Numbered from the stretch's first letter, positions 7,989 through 15,919 are shown. The stretch: 40,601 bases of DNA from JBHGYD01 sp041920415 (GCA_041920415.1 JBHGYD010000055.1:1-40601), one strand, 5' to 3'. The notes: generated by a model not told the origin, from the sequence alone. Made by a program: numbers and translations.

Positions 7989-8022
7989 AACAGGCTGTTG
8001 AATGTTCAGCAGCCTGTTTTCT
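7989..8022 (+). terminator. Intrinsic terminator after the ABM gene
   Basis: AACAGGCTGTTGAA (7989-8002) pairs with TTCAGCAGCCTGTT (8005-8018) with one G-U, over a minimal loop, followed by TTTTCTAT. Confidence 0.85.
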
Positions 8023-8037
8023 ATATTTTTAAAAAAA

Positions 8038-8080
8038 TGAACCATTTTCTCCCTCGTTTCGCCTTTATAGTAGATATAAT
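8038..8080 (+). promoter_or_regulatory. Candidate promoters of the ECF sigma operon
   Basis: TGAACC (8038-8043), N16, CGCC (8060-8063) resembles the TGAAAC-N16-CGTC promoters used by Bacillus ECF sigma factors and could be autoregulatory. A separate perfect -10 TATAAT (8075-8080) has no convincing -35. Either could drive the operon. Confidence 0.35.
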
Positions 8081-8104
8081 CTTTCACAAAGAGAGGGTGA
8101 TTGT

Positions 8105-8665
8105 GTGAACCATGAACAAGAGCTTTTGCTTCAGTGCAAAGAAGGAAAAAAAGACTCTTTTTACGAGCTAGTTTCTCCTCATTTAGCAAAAGCGTATCGC
8201 ATTGCGTTTACGATTTTACGGTCCCATCACGATGCGGAAGATGCCGTGCAAAACAGCTTATTGGAAGCATACAACTCGATCATGGAAAATAAGGAGATTC
8301 GTAACTTTTCTGCGTGGTTCCATCGGCTCGTCGTTCATCGTGCCATTGATTTAGCAAGAAAATACTTAAAGGAAAAAAACAATACGGACATCGCAGACGT
8401 TCTTTCGTTTTTACCTGACCGTCGCAGCTTACCGATTGATGAACTAATCAATAAAGAATATGAAGGCGAATTAATCAACTACATTTTAAAACTAGACATT
8501 AAGTATCGTATTGTAATCGTGCTCCATTACTACCATGATATGAAAATTAGTGAGATTGCCGAACTTCTCAATATGAAAGAAGGAACGGTCAAATCACGCC
8601 TCTTTCAAGCGCGCAACTTGCTTTATCGGTATTATCAAGAAGAACGGAAGGAGGAATTAAAATGA
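8105..8665 (+). CDS. ECF-type RNA polymerase sigma factor
   Basis: This 186-residue sigma-70 family protein contains only regions 2 and 4. Region 2 covers about residues 10-85, with the DAEDAVQNSLLEAYNSI segment (2.2) and an NFSAWFHRLVVHRAIDLARK segment (2.3-2.4). Region 4 has the helix-turn-helix MKISEIAELLNMKEGTVKSRLFQARNLL (about 145-175). The GTG start at 8105 follows GAGAGGGTGA. The stop codon overlaps the ATG of the next gene (ATGA), the usual translational coupling of an ECF sigma with its anti-sigma. The signal it answers to cannot be read from the sequence, but cell-envelope stress is common for this type. Confidence 0.92.
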   Translation: MNHEQELLLQCKEGKKDSFYELVSPHLAKAYRIAFTILRSHHDAEDAVQNSLLEAYNSIMENKEIRNFSAWFHRLVVHRAIDLARKYLKEKNNTDIADVLSFLPDRRSLPIDELINKEYEGELINYILKLDIKYRIVIVLHYYHDMKISEIAELLNMKEGTVKSRLFQARNLLYRYYQEERKEELK

Positions 8666-10221
8666 ATCTTAAAGATGATTTTTTAAAGCGGGAAGTACAA
8701 AAATCGGTGGATAGTATCAAAGTTCCCGAAAGCATTTTTACTTTTGCGAAGGAACTTCCTTATAAAATGGAGGAACAACAAAAATCAAAACTTCCACGTA
8801 AATCAAAGTGGCGAAAATGGGTGGCTGTTGCGGCTGCTTCTATAACGATCGGAATTTCCGCGGGAGCTTATATCTCGCCGACCTTCGCCGCGTATATCAA
8901 ATCATTTTTTATTCGCCCCGATCTCGACGAAGGATTGCAAACAGCCGCAAAAGAAGGATTTTCCGAGAAAACAGACGCCTCTGTTACAGATCACGGCATT
9001 ACGGTAAAAGTAAAAGAAGTGATGGCAGACGAAAACCGCCTCATTCTTACGTACAGCCTCGAAAAAGAAAACGGTGAGTTTATTGACCCAACCATTCTTT
9101 TTGAATCTGAAGAATGGGCGCCAGGGAGAGAAATGTATTTTGTGAAAGACTTAAATACATTTTACATTACGGATAAAGATGGTAATGTTGTATCGACAAG
9201 CATGAATTATAAAACAAAAAAAGGAAGATTTGTAACACAATACATTAATCGCGTGTTTCCTCACTATCCTTACGCCGATCTGATGTTTGAGTTAAACAAT
9301 TCAGCTGTCGATTCTAAGCAGCTTTTCGCCAATATCGATATTGAAAAAATCGGCTCCATCAAAGGGAAATGGCGCTTAAAAGTCCCTGTCAATATTGAAA
9401 AAAGCATGATGGCAACAAAAACCCTTCCTGTCAACAAACAATATGTAACACGTGAAGGATTAGCGATTACATTGAAAAATGTTGTTTATTCTCCTACTTT
9501 AACAAGTTTGAATTTTGAAACAAAATGGACAGAAAAAGGAAAACAATTAATGGAAGGCCATCCAGAATACTTTTCTGGAGTCAAGGAACAATCTTTTTAC
9601 AGCCCACTTTACGACATTGTTGGCAGCAAAGGAAACATTGTTGCTACGACTCTCCCAAGAAACATCCATAGCAACCCGAAAGGAGCCGTTTTAGTCGACA
9701 GCAATGAATACGATCCTCGAAAAACAGACACGATTGATTGGAAGTATTCATTCCGTCCTTTTCCAAAAGGAGAAAAACTGACATTTGTTTTTCGCGGAAT
9801 TGAAAGAACGGAATTTCCATACAAATCAATTACATTTCATCCAGAAAAGCTAAAGGAGCAGCCCGTTTCGTTTAATTACAAAGGCAATTCGCTTACGATT
9901 CATAATTTTAGACTGGAGAAAAACAAAGGCGGAAAACAGGTAGGAATACTAGAAATAGAAGAAAACTCTCCTTTAGGCGGCATGGACTTCGAAATAAGCG
10001 ACGATCAACAAAACATATATACCATCAACATAAAAGATTCATGGCTTACAACAATAATAAGCTACGATGCAAAGACAATGACTTACCGAGTAAAAAGTAA
10101 GTTAGAAATAGAAGGAATGGAAAAAATACCAAAACAACTCACCCTAACGTTAAAATCCGCAATGGTTTTATACAAAGATGAAAATTGGAAAGTTCCGATT
10201 CCGTCTCCTTCAGAAAAGTAA
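8662..10221 (+). CDS. Membrane anti-sigma factor with DUF4179 domain
   Basis: This 519-residue protein has a cytoplasmic N-terminus (about 1-50), one membrane helix (about 52-72, WVAVAAASITIGISAGAYIS) and a long extracytoplasmic region. That pattern fits an anti-sigma that holds the cognate ECF factor at the membrane. The segment after the helix (about 75-170) looks like the DUF4179 domain found in such proteins, and the remainder (from about 270) resembles the immunoglobulin-like DUF5643 type. No zinc-binding HxxxCxxC motif is visible in the N-terminus, so it is not a ZAS-type anti-sigma. It overlaps the sigma gene by 4 nt. What the outer domain senses is unknown. Confidence 0.85.
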   Translation: MNLKDDFLKREVQKSVDSIKVPESIFTFAKELPYKMEEQQKSKLPRKSKWRKWVAVAAASITIGISAGAYISPTFAAYIKSFFIRPDLDEGLQTAAKEGFSEKTDASVTDHGITVKVKEVMADENRLILTYSLEKENGEFIDPTILFESEEWAPGREMYFVKDLNTFYITDKDGNVVSTSMNYKTKKGRFVTQYINRVFPHYPYADLMFELNNSAVDSKQLFANIDIEKIGSIKGKWRLKVPVNIEKSMMATKTLPVNKQYVTREGLAITLKNVVYSPTLTSLNFETKWTEKGKQLMEGHPEYFSGVKEQSFYSPLYDIVGSKGNIVATTLPRNIHSNPKGAVLVDSNEYDPRKTDTIDWKYSFRPFPKGEKLTFVFRGIERTEFPYKSITFHPEKLKEQPVSFNYKGNSLTIHNFRLEKNKGGKQVGILEIEENSPLGGMDFEISDDQQNIYTINIKDSWLTTIISYDAKTMTYRVKSKLEIEGMEKIPKQLTLTLKSAMVLYKDENWKVPIPSPSEK

Positions 10222-10249
10222 GGCTAACTCTCTCCTGTACAATACTTGA

Positions 10250-10279
10250 AAAAAGCAGGGTTCACTTCCCCTGCTTTTT
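10250..10279. terminator. Bidirectional terminator between anti-sigma and gdx
   Basis: AAAAAGCAGGG (10250-10260) pairs with CCCTGCTTTTT (10269-10279). T-runs are available on both strands and the flanking genes converge. Confidence 0.85.
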
Positions 10280-10282
10280 CAT

Positions 10283-10603
10283 TTAATGTCCCGAAGTCAA
10301 TTTCAAACCAATGAGCCCCACAAGAATAAACAGCAAAAAGATAATACGCGAAGCATTAACCGGTTCATTCAAAAATACCATTCCGATTATCACCGTACTG
10401 AACGCTCCGATTCCGGTCCATACGGCATAAGCGGTTCCAATCGGCAATACTTTCGTTGCAAGAGACAAGAAATAAAAGCTAATCACCATCCCTGCGAACG
10501 TGATAACAGATGGAACAAACCGCGTAAATCCCATTGTATATTTTAATGCAATCGCCCACACGGCCTCAAAAATGCCGGCTATCATTAAATAAACCCATGC
10601 CAT
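10283..10603 (-). CDS. gdx: SMR-family guanidinium/H+ exporter (SugE/Gdx type)
   Basis: This 106-residue four-helix small multidrug resistance protein exports guanidinium in exchange for protons as an antiparallel dimer. The conserved E13 lies in the first helix (IAGIFEAVWAIALKYT). The W and KYT..FTRF surroundings are those of the SugE/Gdx subgroup rather than EmrE. The last helix has the RIIFLLFILVGLIGLKL pattern. A guanidine-I riboswitch immediately upstream supports guanidinium as the substrate. GAAAGGAGTGAAC precedes the ATG. The gene is monocistronic; the converging sigma operon ends at the shared hairpin. Confidence 0.92.
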   Translation of the reverse strand: MAWVYLMIAGIFEAVWAIALKYTMGFTRFVPSVITFAGMVISFYFLSLATKVLPIGTAYAVWTGIGAFSTVIIGMVFLNEPVNASRIIFLLFILVGLIGLKLTSGH

Positions 10604-10629
10604 ATCCGTTCACTCCTTTCACTAAAAAC

Positions 10630-10760
10630 AAAAAAGCCTCGACAGAAATATCATCAAGATACTCCTCCCGGGCTTTTATCCTTCCGTGTACACAGTAATT
10701 CCTGTGCGTTTTCTCTCGGTCACAGACTGGTTGCTTAAAACAACCACGCTCCCCTAGAAA
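10630..10760 (-). promoter_or_regulatory. Guanidine-I (ykkC) riboswitch
   Basis: On the minus strand the ykkC landmarks appear in order: CTAGGG (10752-10757), ACCGAGAG (about 10713-10720), ACACGG (10685-10690), and AAAAGCCCGGGAGG (10664-10677). The last block can also form the 5' arm of a long imperfect terminator whose 3' arm GGCTTTTTT ends at 10630. Ligand binding should hold the AAAAGCCCGGG block in P3 and prevent termination. The gene it controls, a Gdx exporter, supports guanidine as ligand. The bases after CTAGGG (GGAGCG) differ from the commonest form I remember. Confidence 0.88.
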
Positions 10761-10786
10761 ACTTGCCGAATTCAATATCCACATTC

Positions 10787-10815
10787 ATCTTATCATACAT
10801 TTTATTCGCGCTCAA
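10787..10815 (-). promoter_or_regulatory. Probable promoter for the guanidine riboswitch transcript
   Basis: On the minus strand, TTGAGC (10810-10815) and TAAGAT (10787-10792) are 17 nt apart and about 30 nt upstream of the aptamer. Each matches the consensus at four of six positions. Confidence 0.5.
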
Positions 10816-10849
10816 CTTTCCTTATCATTGGAAGGGACTGAACAAACGT

Positions 10850-11713
10850 TTAAACAGATACAACGTTAAGCTGTATTTGATTTCCAAATGGATCTTTCAC
10901 GAGTACTGTTTTTTCACTTTCTTCAACATCAACACCCATACGTGTTAGACGTTTCACCACTTTCTGTCTTTCCTCTTCAGTTGGTAAAAGAATCGAAAAC
11001 ATTCTTAAGCCAACCGCATTCTCCGGTGGCTGTGGTGCACCGACGCCAGCCCACGTATTTAATCCAATGTGGTGATGGTAGTTGCCTGCTGATACAAACA
11101 ACGCATGATTTCCCATTCTTATCATTATTTCAAACCCTAAGCCATCATTGTAAAATCGTTCTGCTTCTTGAATATTGGCAACATGCAAATGAATATGACC
11201 GATTCGCGTTCCGCTTGGAAGACCTGTCCAAGGGGTATTGCCAACTTCGGCAAGCAATCCGTTTACATCAAGCGGTTCGGTAACTCCTTTATACTCGCCG
11301 CTCTCTGTTTTCTCCCACTCTTCTTTTGGTCTGTCGGCATAAATTTCGATTCCGTTACCGTCCGGATCAGCAAGATAAACCGCTTCACTAAATTGATGAT
11401 CGGAAGCGCCTTGCAGCGGATATCCTGTTTGTAACAAATGAAGAAGTGAACGCGCTAGGCTTGCACGGTCAGGAACTAAAATAGCAAAATGATATAATCC
11501 TGTCGTTCTCGGCGGTTTTGGCACAGCATTTACGTTTTCTTCTAACACAAGCAACGGTGTAGCACCATCTGTCGTTAATGTTGCCTTATTTCCTTCTTGT
11601 TTCAACACTTGAAACCCAATGATTTCTTTGTAAAAACGAACAGAACGGTCAAGGTTCGAAACAACAAGATGAACATGACCAATTTCTGTCGCTGGATGAA
11701 TGATTTCATTCAT
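10850..11713 (-). CDS. catE: VOC-family extradiol dioxygenase, CatE type
   Basis: This 287-residue protein is built of two glyoxalase/VOC modules (about 10-130 and 170-285), as in B. subtilis CatE, a catechol 2,3-dioxygenase. A metal triad can be read in the first module: H15 (GHVHL), H75 (LYHFAI) and E123 (GNGIEIY). The second module has GHIHLHV and HHIGLNTW, but its final position is GNQIQL. I therefore infer an active first site and am less sure of the second. The substrate in this organism is unknown; catechol is known for the family. GAGAGGGACC precedes the ATG. ywnB ends 65 nt upstream on the same strand, but no shared transcript is evident. Confidence 0.85.
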   Translation of the reverse strand: MNEIIHPATEIGHVHLVVSNLDRSVRFYKEIIGFQVLKQEGNKATLTTDGATPLLVLEENVNAVPKPPRTTGLYHFAILVPDRASLARSLLHLLQTGYPLQGASDHQFSEAVYLADPDGNGIEIYADRPKEEWEKTESGEYKGVTEPLDVNGLLAEVGNTPWTGLPSGTRIGHIHLHVANIQEAERFYNDGLGFEIMIRMGNHALFVSAGNYHHHIGLNTWAGVGAPQPPENAVGLRMFSILLPTEEERQKVVKRLTRMGVDVEESEKTVLVKDPFGNQIQLNVVSV

Positions 11714-11778
11714 GAGACGGTCCCTCTCTTTGTACTTGATTTATTTTTAGTTAATATATTTTTACATCAAGATATTTA

Positions 11779-12417
11779 TTAGTATCCAACCGTAAATCTC
11801 ATCCGACTAAAACGTGGATTTTCTGCTTCATCAAGCATAGCAACCGCATAATCCTCCGCTGATATGCGGCTTTCTCCCTGTTCATTTACGATAAGTTGGT
11901 CTGTACCTGTGCGATATTTTCCAGTCCGTTCTCCCGGTTCAATCATAGCCGCTGGACTTACATTCGTCCAATTCAATTCTTTTTCTTGACGGTAGACTTC
12001 TAATGCATCACGATGCGCGAGTGCAATCGGTTTGATAAAATCAGGAAATTCAGGTGTATCGACAAGCTGTACTCCCGGCGCGACTTCTAAACTACCAGCC
12101 CCACCGACAGATAGGAGACGGCTTACTCCAGATTTCTTCACTCCACTGATTAATGAACGAGTAGCCTCGACTAACGTCTGTTCCTCTCCTGCTTTTGGTC
12201 CAAATGCGCTAATCACTAAATCATGGCCACGAACAGCACGAGCGATACTTTCTTCGTCAAAAATGTTACCGATAACTACATTCAAGCGCTCATTTTCTAC
12301 CTTCACACGAGATGGATCACGAACAATCGCGGTTACTTCGTGTCCTCTTGATAAAGCTTCCTTTAAAATACGTTGGCCAATCATACCAGTAGCACCGATT
12401 AATGCAATTTTCATCAT
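11779..12417 (-). CDS. ywnB: NAD(P)-binding atypical SDR, YwnB-like
   Basis: This 212-residue NmrA-like Rossmann protein has the nucleotide-binding motif GATGMIGQRI at residues 8-17, followed by a basic stretch AIVRDPSRV that would favour NADP(H). The central LLSVGGAGSLEV segment matches the usual strand 5 of this family. No catalytic Tyr-x3-Lys is evident, as is usual for NmrA-like reductases or redox sensors. The gene follows ywnA, an Rrf2 regulator, as in B. subtilis. A copy of the ywnA operator lies 65-85 nt before its start, so it is likely a target of YwnA. GAAAGGA precedes the ATG at 12417; the next codon is also ATG. Confidence 0.87.
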   Translation of the reverse strand: MMKIALIGATGMIGQRILKEALSRGHEVTAIVRDPSRVKVENERLNVVIGNIFDEESIARAVRGHDLVISAFGPKAGEEQTLVEATRSLISGVKKSGVSRLLSVGGAGSLEVAPGVQLVDTPEFPDFIKPIALAHRDALEVYRQEKELNWTNVSPAAMIEPGERTGKYRTGTDQLIVNEQGESRISAEDYAVAMLDEAENPRFSRMRFTVGY

Positions 12418-12481
12418 GACTCATTCCTTTCTATCATCTTCATTTTGCAAAGGGGGAAACCTTATCTCAGTGCCGGTATAG

Positions 12482-12502
12482 TTGTAACAAATAAAGTTAC
12501 AA
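12482..12502 (-). promoter_or_regulatory. Candidate YwnA operator upstream of ywnB
   Basis: TTGTAAC, N7, GTTACAA is the same half-sites and spacing as the site at the ywnA promoter. It is extended here to a 10-bp inverted repeat (12479-12488 / 12496-12505). It could also act as a weak hairpin after ywnA, but no T-run follows on the minus strand. Confidence 0.7.
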
Positions 12503-12517
12503 CTATTTTAAAAAAAA

Positions 12518-12958
12518 TTAGTTGTCCTCTACTTTCACTTTTTGCGCTAAATTCGTCACTAATTCTTTTAAACGAATCTCTTCTAATACTTTTTCCATTG
12601 CCGTTTGCGCGCGCAGTAAAATCACTTCAAGAACCGCTTGAATGTTTGCACCTACTGGACAATGAGGATTAGGATGTTCATGAAATTGGAAAAGCTCCCC
12701 TTCTTCCACTACTTCTACCGCTCGATATATATCAAGTAACGTAATCTCTTCTATGTCTTTTAAAAGATATGCCCCCCCAGTCCCGGGACGTACATTCACT
12801 AAACCAGCTTTTTTTAGTTTTCCAATGATTCTGCGCACAACGACCGGATTCGTGTTGACACTTCCCGCAATCCATTCCGATGTGCAATGCGCATTTTTTT
12901 CTAAGGCTAACAATGATAAGATATGGACAGCTACCGTAAAACGACTGCTAATTTTCAT
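12518..12958 (-). CDS. ywnA: Rrf2-family transcriptional regulator, YwnA-like
   Basis: This 146-residue Rrf2 regulator has an N-terminal winged helix (about 1-65: MKISSRFTVAVHILSLLA, then SVNTNPVVVRRIIGKLKKAGLV) and the wing GTGGAYLLKD. There is no C-x(5-7)-C-x(5-6)-C iron-sulphur motif. Cysteines occur only at HCTSEW and PHCPVG, so an Fe-S sensor role is unlikely, but thiol or electrophile sensing is possible. An operator-like palindrome overlaps its own -10 and another precedes ywnB, implying autoregulation and control of ywnB. GAGGAGGAAACAT precedes the ATG. Confidence 0.88.
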   Translation of the reverse strand: MKISSRFTVAVHILSLLALEKNAHCTSEWIAGSVNTNPVVVRRIIGKLKKAGLVNVRPGTGGAYLLKDIEEITLLDIYRAVEVVEEGELFQFHEHPNPHCPVGANIQAVLEVILLRAQTAMEKVLEEIRLKELVTNLAQKVKVEDN

Positions 12959-12972
12959 ATGTTTCCTCCTCT

Positions 12973-13010
12973 TTGTAACTATTATAGTTACAACAAAAAA
13001 TAAAAGTCAA
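12973..13010 (-). promoter_or_regulatory. ywnA promoter with overlapping YwnA operator
   Basis: On the minus strand, -35 TTGACT (13005-13010), an 18-nt spacer, and -10 TATAAT (12981-12986). The palindrome TTGTAAC-N7-GTTACAA (12973-12993), whose centre is also symmetrical, sits on the -10. Confidence 0.8.
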
Positions 13011-13040
13011 CAATGTTAATAAATATTTTTTCCCTCAAAC

Positions 13041-13073
13041 AAAAAAGTGATATCCGAACGGATACCACTTTTT
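13041..13073 (-). terminator. Terminator after yhgE-like gene
   Basis: AAAAAGTGATATCC pairs with GGATACCACTTTTT (one mismatch) over a GAAC-type loop. The minus strand ends in a T-run. Confidence 0.85.
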
Positions 13074-13095
13074 AATTTCCATATTCTCCTAATCA

Positions 13096-15261
13096 TTATG
13101 AATGAGCAGGGGTTGCCGAGCTTTTTCGATTTTGAATAAGGCATGTGACCCAGATGATAAAAGCTGCGCCAACAAGATAAGAAAGTAAAGTCACTGTATG
13201 CAATTGTAAGTGAGACCAATCTCCTAATAAAATGACATCTTGAAATCCTCGAACGGAGTAAGTCATTGGCAAGAGTTGACCGATGCTTCTCATAATTGGA
13301 GCATTTAATTCGACCGGGAATGTTCCTCCGCATGTTGCGAGTTGAAGAATTAAAAGCGTAATAGCGGTAAATTTTCCAACTAGTCCAAATACCGTCGCTA
13401 GCATCAAAATAAAAGTCATAAACGTAAATGACACTAGCAAGCTAAAAAGAATAAATAAAGGTATGCTCGTCACATGTAGCTTAAATACGCAAAGAATGAG
13501 CGTGTCCACAATAGCTGTTTGTATTAACCCTACTGAGTAAAATAACCCTAATTTGTTGATAAAATGGGTAGTTCCAGAAATTTCTTCTCTACGAACGAGT
13601 GGAAGAATGTTAGCTCCCATGATTCCGCCAACGTAAAGACCTAAAGAAAGAAAATAAGGTGCAATTCCGCTACCGTAGTTCGGAACATCAGTGAGTTTCG
13701 ATTCGACAAGTTTCACTGGTTGTGAAAACATCGTAGTTACTGCATCGTTTGTATGAATCTTTGATGTTTTTTGCGCAGCTTCATTTAATTTAGTTGATAG
13801 TTCACTCGTCCCGTCAGTAAGTTGAATAAGTCCATTTGATAGTTTTTCCGCTCCATTATGAAGTCGTTGTTCTCCGTTTGTGAGAGCCGTAATCCCTTTG
13901 CTCAAAGAGAAAAAGCCATTTTCCCATTGTGATGCCCCATTATAGAGTTGTTTTTCTCCGTTTGCGAGAGCCGTAATCCCTTTGCTCAAAGAGAAAAAGC
14001 CATTTTCCCATTGCGAAAAGCCGTTAGCTAGTTGCGCTGCTCCAACGGACAATTGCTTTGCTCCTTCAGTCGCTTGGTTCATCTTAACTCCGAATTGTTT
14101 CATACCTTCTTCAATTTTCCCTTGTGCCGCGTTTAACTTTTCTGCACTTTCGGTTAGTTGAACCTGTCCATTGTGTAACGTATTGGTCGCAACAGCGATC
14201 CCTTCAGAGATTTTTATAATCTTTTGCATATCAGCATCCTGCACGGCATCTGGATGTTTTTGAACATACTGTTCCAGTTCGGCTTTTAAGACTTTTGCCG
14301 TTTCTTCTAGTTGAGCTTGTCCTTGTTCAATCTTCACACTTCCATCCGCCCATGCTTTTGTTCCTTGAGTCAATTGATCCATACCATTTTCTAATTTTTG
14401 GTGTCCGATCGAAAGTTGACCCATACCGTTTGATAAATTGGTTGTCCCTTGTTTGAGCTTCTGAATCCCTTGATCTAACTTTTGTGCTCCAAGAGAAAGA
14501 CGATTGCTTCCTTGTTCGAGTTGTGTAGCACCATTCGTTAAACGGTTAATCCCATTTGTTAACTTTTGTGTTCCAAGAGAAAGACGGTTGCTTCCTTGTT
14601 CGAGTTGTGTAGCACCATTCGTTAAACGATCAATCCCATTCGTCAATTGTGCCATCCCATTTTTTGCTTCTGTGGTGCCCTCATTTAATTTCTTAGCACC
14701 ATCTGCCGCTTTACCTAGCCCTTTTGCTAATTCCTGCATTTTATTAAATACGCCTTCCGTATACGATTTCGTAATACTATTCGCGATTTTTCTTCTCATT
14801 TCTTTCACAGCGGTGCTGCCAATCTGGGACGCAACGAAGTTTTTGCCTGGATTGATTTTATACAAAAGTTTTGCAGGCTGTGGGTGTTGATCCATCAACG
14901 TAGTTACTTTTTTTGAAAAATCTTCAGGAATCGTAATGGTCATGTAATACCGTCCGTCTTTTAGACCTTTTTCAGCTTCTTTGGAAGATACAAACTGAAA
15001 GTTCAAATCTTTGTTTTCTTTTAATTTTTTAACAAAGTCATCACCAGCATGAATGGATTGATTATCCATCACAGCCCCTTTGTCCAAATTGACCACCGCT
15101 ACAGGAAGTTGATCGAGTCGACCATATGGATCCCAATATCCAGTTAAAAAGAATCCTGCATAGATCAAAGGGACAATGAGTAGAAAGCCTAGAGCGATCC
15201 GTCCATGTTTATTACTTAATAGTAATTTCCAATCTTTAAAAATCAATTTTATACCACTCAT
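13096..15261 (-). CDS. yhgE: YhgE/Pip-family membrane protein with heptad-repeat domain
   Basis: This 721-residue protein has an N-terminal membrane helix (about 22-45), a long extracytoplasmic region and about five C-terminal helices (from about 545). That is the ABC-2-like layout of YhgE/Pip, the family of phage-infection proteins and type VII-like accessory proteins. Residues about 185-520 follow a strict seven-residue LxxGxxx pattern, predicted to form long helical coiled or solenoid rods. Two separate 28-residue (84-nt) tandem duplications lie in this region (13871-14038 and 14477-14644). AGAGGAAGGGA precedes the ATG. A TetR gene lies 21 nt upstream in the same operon, as for yhgD-yhgE of B. 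subtilis. Function in the cell is not established. Confidence 0.88.
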   Translation of the reverse strand: MSGIKLIFKDWKLLLSNKHGRIALGFLLIVPLIYAGFFLTGYWDPYGRLDQLPVAVVNLDKGAVMDNQSIHAGDDFVKKLKENKDLNFQFVSSKEAEKGLKDGRYYMTITIPEDFSKKVTTLMDQHPQPAKLLYKINPGKNFVASQIGSTAVKEMRRKIANSITKSYTEGVFNKMQELAKGLGKAADGAKKLNEGTTEAKNGMAQLTNGIDRLTNGATQLEQGSNRLSLGTQKLTNGINRLTNGATQLEQGSNRLSLGAQKLDQGIQKLKQGTTNLSNGMGQLSIGHQKLENGMDQLTQGTKAWADGSVKIEQGQAQLEETAKVLKAELEQYVQKHPDAVQDADMQKIIKISEGIAVATNTLHNGQVQLTESAEKLNAAQGKIEEGMKQFGVKMNQATEGAKQLSVGAAQLANGFSQWENGFFSLSKGITALANGEKQLYNGASQWENGFFSLSKGITALTNGEQRLHNGAEKLSNGLIQLTDGTSELSTKLNEAAQKTSKIHTNDAVTTMFSQPVKLVESKLTDVPNYGSGIAPYFLSLGLYVGGIMGANILPLVRREEISGTTHFINKLGLFYSVGLIQTAIVDTLILCVFKLHVTSIPLFILFSLLVSFTFMTFILMLATVFGLVGKFTAITLLILQLATCGGTFPVELNAPIMRSIGQLLPMTYSVRGFQDVILLGDWSHLQLHTVTLLSYLVGAAFIIWVTCLIQNRKSSATPAHS
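13871..14038 (-). repeat. 84-nt tandem duplication within yhgE (C-terminal pair)
   Basis: Copy 1 is 13871-13954 and copy 2 is 13955-14038. The first 59 nt of each differ at a single position and the remainder has diverged. The unit encodes 28 residues, four LxxGxxx heptads beginning near WENGFFSLSKGITAL, so heptad phase is kept. Confidence 0.88.
14477..14644 (-). repeat. 84-nt tandem duplication within yhgE (N-terminal pair)
   Basis: Copies at 14477-14560 and 14561-14644 differ at about six positions. Each encodes 28 residues, four heptads around LTNGATQLEQGSNRLSLG. Confidence 0.9.
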
Positions 15262-15282
15262 GTCTATTCCCTTCCTCTCACA

Positions 15283-15861
15283 TTATTGTTTCGGCGTTAA
15301 TCCATTCAGGAGAAGGAGATTGATATATTGTTTGATTACTTCTTTATCCAATGGCGGACGGGTTCGATTCCATTCCAAAGTAAGGGCTATGTAAAGCCGA
15401 ACAATGGCGTAACTAACAATCTTCGTGTCACAGGATACAATTTCTCCCTTCTGTAAGGCATCTTGTAATAAACGTTCGATAAAATGTTCGAATGCTTCTT
15501 CGTACCTTTTTTGAGCCTTCTCGACAATAGGAGTACCAGCAATACGGATTTCCTGTAACAGCTTATCAAGCAATTTACTTTTTTTCCGAAAGGTCATTAC
15601 CTCATCCAACATCATGACTATATTTTCTTGAAATGAACGTTCAGGCGAAATAGAATTTTGAGCAACACGGATGATTTTAGCGATTGCCCTACTAATCACT
15701 TCATCAAACAATTCTTCTTTACTTGAAAATATGGTATAAAGAGTCCCTTTACCGATATTCGCCATTTTCGCTACATGATCCATCGTCGTTCCTTTATATC
15801 CAAAGAGAGCAAAGGCTTCTGCAGCGGATCTAAGGATCGCTGTTTTTTTGTCTGTTGTCAT
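15283..15861 (-). CDS. yhgD: TetR-family regulator, YhgD-like
   Basis: This 192-residue TetR regulator has an N-terminal HTH (about 5-50): AILRSAAEAFALFGYKGTTMDHVAKMANIGKGTLYTIFSSKEELFDEV, with the classic GKGTLYTIFSSKEEL recognition-helix signature. The all-helical C-terminal domain is of the YhgD type. It precedes the yhgE-like gene by 21 nt in one operon and probably represses it. A -35-like TTGACA lies at 15951-15956 on the minus strand; the -10 is unclear. A candidate operator sits between promoter and start (15899-15919). GGGGGAGAAGGGC precedes the ATG. Confidence 0.88.
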   Translation of the reverse strand: MTTDKKTAILRSAAEAFALFGYKGTTMDHVAKMANIGKGTLYTIFSSKEELFDEVISRAIAKIIRVAQNSISPERSFQENIVMMLDEVMTFRKKSKLLDKLLQEIRIAGTPIVEKAQKRYEEAFEHFIERLLQDALQKGEIVSCDTKIVSYAIVRLYIALTLEWNRTRPPLDKEVIKQYINLLLLNGLTPKQ

Positions 15862-15898
15862 GCCCTTCTCCCCCTTTCTTGACCACAGAACTAAAATT

Positions 15899-15919
15899 TT
15901 GATATAGTCAATATTGTCA
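15899..15919 (-). promoter_or_regulatory. Candidate TetR operator
   Basis: TTGATATAGTCAA (15899-15911) is a palindrome with a 5-nt centre and overlaps a second TGAC-containing arm (to 15919). It lies about 40-60 nt upstream of the TetR start. Its assignment to this regulator is inferred from position only. Confidence 0.35.

Noticed and set aside
14504..14890. Plus-strand frame of 128 codons opposite yhgE
   Set aside because: It is the antisense shadow of the heptad-repeat region, made long by repetition, with no start signal.
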